DNA of 64,000 bases from an uncultured Clostridia bacterium. GTDB lineage: Bacteria; Bacillota; Clostridia; TANB77; CAG-508. The DNA lies in contig CAKOWZ010000010.1 of assembly GCA_934129745.1 (NCBI GenBank), positions 5,762 through 69,761 on the forward strand, read 5' to 3'. The notes under the pieces are model-generated. The model saw only the letters and a program-made list of their open reading frames with translations. It was not told where the DNA came from and did not search any database. Position 1 is the first letter of the stretch, and each line of letters starts with the position of its first letter. Positions 61,579-64,000 of this stretch are shown here, one piece after another. Position numbers and translations under genes: made by a program.

Positions 61579-61607
61579 ATTATAGCACGTAAAAATATAA
61601 AAGTCAA
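61579..61607 (-). promoter_or_regulatory. Promoter of the exonuclease-like gene
   Basis: Minus strand TTGACT (61607-61602), 17-base spacer, TATAAT (61584-61579). Confidence 0.65.
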
Positions 61608-61712
61608 ATTATGTAAATTTCTGGGGTGATCTAGTTATGATTGACAAATAAAAAAATATAATATAATATAAAAATAAGTACAAATGAGTAAAAAATAAAA
61701 GGAGAGTAACAA

Positions 61713-61745
61713 ATGAAAAGTATGAACTGGAAAGATAATAAATAA
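61713..61745 (+). CDS. Possible 10-residue micro-ORF with full expression signals
   Basis: ATG 61713 encodes MKSMNWKDNK then TAA. It has AAAAGGAGAG 8 bases upstream, TTGACA (61641-61646) with TATAAT (61662-61667) before it at a short 15-base spacing, and a strong terminator right after. Either a leader peptide, the stub of a deleted gene, or chance. Confidence 0.3.
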   Translation: MKSMNWKDNK

Positions 61746-61747
61746 TA

Positions 61748-61800
61748 ACCACATAAAAAATCAATATAAAAAATTTTGGAATATTGATTTTTTATGTGGT
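61748..61800 (+). terminator. Strong hairpin after the micro-ORF
   Basis: ACCACATAAAAAATCAATAT and its complement ending GATTTTTTATGTGGT form a ~20-bp stem. The following 230 bases (to 62031) are AT-rich with no gene that I can support. Confidence 0.8.
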
Positions 61801-62031
61801 GTTTTGAATTATAATCTTTTTAAGATAAAAATGATTTGTTGAAAGTTTATAAAAATAGAATATAATTAACTTATTTCATAAAAATATTATGAAAATGATT
61901 AACTAGTATTAGTATAAAATAAATTAAAAGATAAAAATTGAAAGATACTAGAAAGAGAAAATGAAAAAAATTAATAAAAGTTCTTCAAACAAAAGAAAAT
62001 AATAAAAATACAAAGGAGAAGAGATTGAATT

Positions 62032-63123
62032 ATGAATAATAATAAAAGTGAACTACCTATTGAAATCAAGAATAATTTATGGAATAAAATCAAAAAGAAA
62101 TTAGAAAAAATATTAAACATATTCAGAAAAAATAATACATCAATAAAACAATACAAAGAAAATGAATATGAAAATAACACTAATTCAGAAATTTCTAATC
62201 AAAATAACAAATCAATAATCACCTCCAAAATTGAAAAAGATGTAAATCCAATTATAAAAAAAGCTCAAATAGCACACAAAAGCTATATTTTAAATTCTAA
62301 TCCAGATATAGGAAATGATTTATATAATTTAGTTAAACAAAGAATAATAGCTAATGAAGATATTATAAAAGATTTAATAAAAATAAATGATAGTCCAATA
62401 ACATTTTTGCAGATATTGGAATTATTAAATGATGAACAAAACACTTTAAAACAATATAAAAAAGCCCAAATGACTAAAAAAATTGATAATAGATTTATAT
62501 TTTCACAATATCAAGTACCAGTTGGAATTATTGGAATAGTTACAAAAGATGTAAATGAGGTTATAAAAAATATATTTAAATCAATCACAACAAGAAATTC
62601 TATAGTTATTATACAAGATAATTATAATGAACATAGTGTTGAAAATTTAGTTTTATTAATAGTGCATGAAGCATTAAAAAAACTTGAACTTAATGAAAAT
62701 ATAATACAAATTGTTTCTAAAACACAAATTGAAAATAAAGATATTGAAAGTTTTGATATGTTTCTTGGAAAAAATAGAATTATTAATAAGAAAGAATATA
62801 ATAAGAAAATGTATATATATGAAGAAGATTCAAGTTTTGATAATATTGTAAATGAAGAGATTAAGAACTTAAAATTAAGCGGGAAAAGTATAGAATTAAT
62901 AAAAGGTTCTTTTGAAGATGCTGTAAATAAAGTTAATGAGAGTAATAATTATGCTGTAAGTATTTATACAAAAGATAGAAAAAAAGCATATGAGTTCATA
63001 AATCGTGTTAAAAGCAAAAATGTATTTTTCAATAGCACATTACAAGATGCTTGTGAGGTTGAAGAGTGTAGAAATGTGTTTTTTAATATGAAAAATATTG
63101 CTTGTGAGTATGCTTGGAAATAG
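62032..63123 (+). CDS. Degenerate ProA/aldehyde-dehydrogenase-like protein
   Basis: 363 residues, AAAGGAG before ATG 62032. A ~75-residue Lys/Asn-rich N-terminal extension precedes a region with the start of a glutamate-5-semialdehyde dehydrogenase fold: helices with NDLYNLVKQRIIANEDII, then VPVGIIGIVTKDVNEVIKNI followed by TTRNSIVIIQDN (where ProA has the KSGNAVILRGG segment). The later part has EEIKNLKLSGKSIELIKGS and YAVSIYTKDRKKAYEFINR. The catalytic Cys region and the nucleotide-binding glycines are not seen, so it is probably a non-catalytic relative. Ends 11 bases before the LRR gene, likely one operon. Confidence 0.55.
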   Translation: MNNNKSELPIEIKNNLWNKIKKKLEKILNIFRKNNTSIKQYKENEYENNTNSEISNQNNKSIITSKIEKDVNPIIKKAQIAHKSYILNSNPDIGNDLYNLVKQRIIANEDIIKDLIKINDSPITFLQILELLNDEQNTLKQYKKAQMTKKIDNRFIFSQYQVPVGIIGIVTKDVNEVIKNIFKSITTRNSIVIIQDNYNEHSVENLVLLIVHEALKKLELNENIIQIVSKTQIENKDIESFDMFLGKNRIINKKEYNKKMYIYEEDSSFDNIVNEEIKNLKLSGKSIELIKGSFEDAVNKVNESNNYAVSIYTKDRKKAYEFINRVKSKNVFFNSTLQDACEVEECRNVFFNMKNIACEYAWK

Positions 63124-63134
63124 GGGGATTATTT

Positions 63135-64000
63135 ATGGTAATTGAAGATGGAGTTTTGGAAAGAGTAAGTGAAGAGGATATAGCTGAAGGAAAGTTTGAA
63201 ATACCAGAGAGTGTAACCAAAATTGGAATGTATGCCTTTAGAGGATGTAGTGGCTTAAGAGAAATAACAATACCAGAGAGCGTAATCTCTATTGGTATAG
63301 GTGCCTTTGAAGGATGTAGTGGCTTAAGAAAAATAACAATACCAAAGAGCGTAACCAAAATTGGAATGCATGCCTTTGAAAGATGTAGAGGCTTAACAGA
63401 AATAACAATACCAGAGAGTGTAAACGAGATTGGATTTAGAGCCTTTGAAGAATGTAGTGGCTTAAGAGAAATAATAATACCAGAAAGTGTAACCAAAATT
63501 GAAGAGGAAGCCTTTGGAAGATGTAGTGGATTAAAAAAAATAACAATACCAGAGAGTGTAACAGAAATTGGAGATGGTGCCTTTATAGAATGTAGTGACT
63601 TAAGAGAAATAACAATACCAGAGAGCGTAACCAAAATTGGAGAGAGAGCCTTTAGTGGATGTAGTGGCTTAAAAGAAATAACAATACCAGAGAGCGTAAC
63701 CCAAATTGAAAGTAGTGCCTTTAGTGGATGTAGTGGATTAAAAGAAATAACAATACCAGAGAGTGTAACCAAAATTGGAATGTATGCCTTTAGAGGATGT
63801 AGTGACTTAAGAGAAATAACAATACCAGAGAGCATAACCAAAATTGGAGAGAGAGCCTTTAGTGGATGTAGTAGCTTAAAAGAAATAACAATACCAGAGA
63901 GCGTAACCCAAATTGAAAGTAGTGCCTTTAGTGGATGTAGTAGCTTAAAAGAAATAACAATACCAGAGAGCGTAACCCAAATTGAAAGTAGTGCCTTTAG
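63135..64000 (+). CDS. BspA-type leucine-rich-repeat protein, 3' end beyond the window
   Basis: 288 codons from ATG 63135 (GGGGGA before it), open to the last base. After a 20-residue start (MVIEDGVLERVSEEDIAEGK) there are about twelve LRR_5 units of exactly 23 residues (69 bp): variations on IPESVTKIGERAFSGCSGLK. Such repeats build beta-solenoids in surface and adhesion proteins of gut and oral bacteria. No signal peptide is present at this start, so export would need another signal or the protein is internal. Units are nearly identical at DNA level and a 207-bp (three-unit) block is repeated at 63637 and 63844, showing recent expansion. Confidence 0.92.
   Translation, partial: MVIEDGVLERVSEEDIAEGKFEIPESVTKIGMYAFRGCSGLREITIPESVISIGIGAFEGCSGLRKITIPKSVTKIGMHAFERCRGLTEITIPESVNEIGFRAFEECSGLREIIIPESVTKIEEEAFGRCSGLKKITIPESVTEIGDGAFIECSDLREITIPESVTKIGERAFSGCSGLKEITIPESVTQIESSAFSGCSGLKEITIPESVTKIGMYAFRGCSDLREITIPESITKIGERAFSGCSSLKEITIPESVTQIESSAFSGCSSLKEITIPESVTQIESSAF

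Noticed and set aside
63083..63841. 252-codon open frame on the minus strand opposite the LRR gene
   Set aside because: It is the antisense shadow of the 69-bp repeats; the plus-strand LRR protein has a start, ribosome site and a known fold.

Overview
The window is very AT-rich DNA with Clostridia-type gene content. The genes point to an obligate anaerobe: a four-subunit 2-oxoacid:ferredoxin oxidoreductase (porGDAB), bifunctional AdhE, a 2[4Fe-4S] ferredoxin, GatCAB amidotransferase, AddB, long-form Hpf, a Phr/Wal-type two-component pair and an agr-type peptide quorum-sensing locus. Starts with AGGAGG ribosome sites (ATG, TTG, GTG) and U-tailed hairpin terminators are typical of Gram-positives. 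I cannot name the species. I see no tRNA, rRNA or CRISPR array.

Layout. 0-2.7 kb: tail of what looks like a polymorphic-toxin immunity cluster (two paralogous membrane-anchored small proteins, a two-TM protein, a GAD-like/Tdi1-type immunity protein). 2.8-7.2 kb: accessory region with a DUF6076-like protein, a large serine recombinase with small ORFs in front, the 3' remnant of a GH94 cyclic-glucan synthase gene, and a 306-bp foldback element with 88-bp perfect arms. 8.2-47.5 kb: mainly housekeeping genes (ogg, addB, pgeF, GltD-like, yihY, leuS, adhE, hslO, dtd, gatCAB, rpsT, hpf, response regulator/kinase, lepB, holB, ricT, ferredoxin, dicarboxylate symporter, porGDAB, multi-HTH protein, CAP protein, methyltransferase, pseudouridine synthase). 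47.7-50.7 kb: agr locus, with agrBD facing agrAC and a one-base frameshift in agrB. 51-64 kb: a highly rearranged accessory region containing a ~3.06-kb tandem duplication (truncated polysaccharide deacetylase, small unknown protein, DUF4160 ORF with a +1 shift, 76-nt structured RNA candidate), an Avd-like fragment, a LysR regulator, a degenerate ProA-like protein and, running off the end, a BspA-type leucine-rich-repeat protein.

Two features cut across the window. First, about ten single genes with visibly different codon use (CAG for Gln, GGT/CTT/GCC codons, higher GC) sit one at a time between AT-rich host genes; most have their own sigma-A-type promoter with a 17-bp spacer and a private or shared terminator (2832, 7224, 21624, 38888, 52287, 53949, 55383, 59314, 60451, 60947). 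They look like independently acquired cargo. Second, short GGGGAC palindromes recur (18.8, 22.9, 42.1 kb); one of them is translated as the C-terminus of Hsp33 and one separates porG from porD.

Most interesting for follow-up: the two diverged DUF4160 ORFs that carry a +1 frame change at the same place, the structured RNA that follows both, the agr locus with an unlisted AgrD peptide gene and a broken agrB, the internal ribosome site within adhE, and the scattered foreign singletons.
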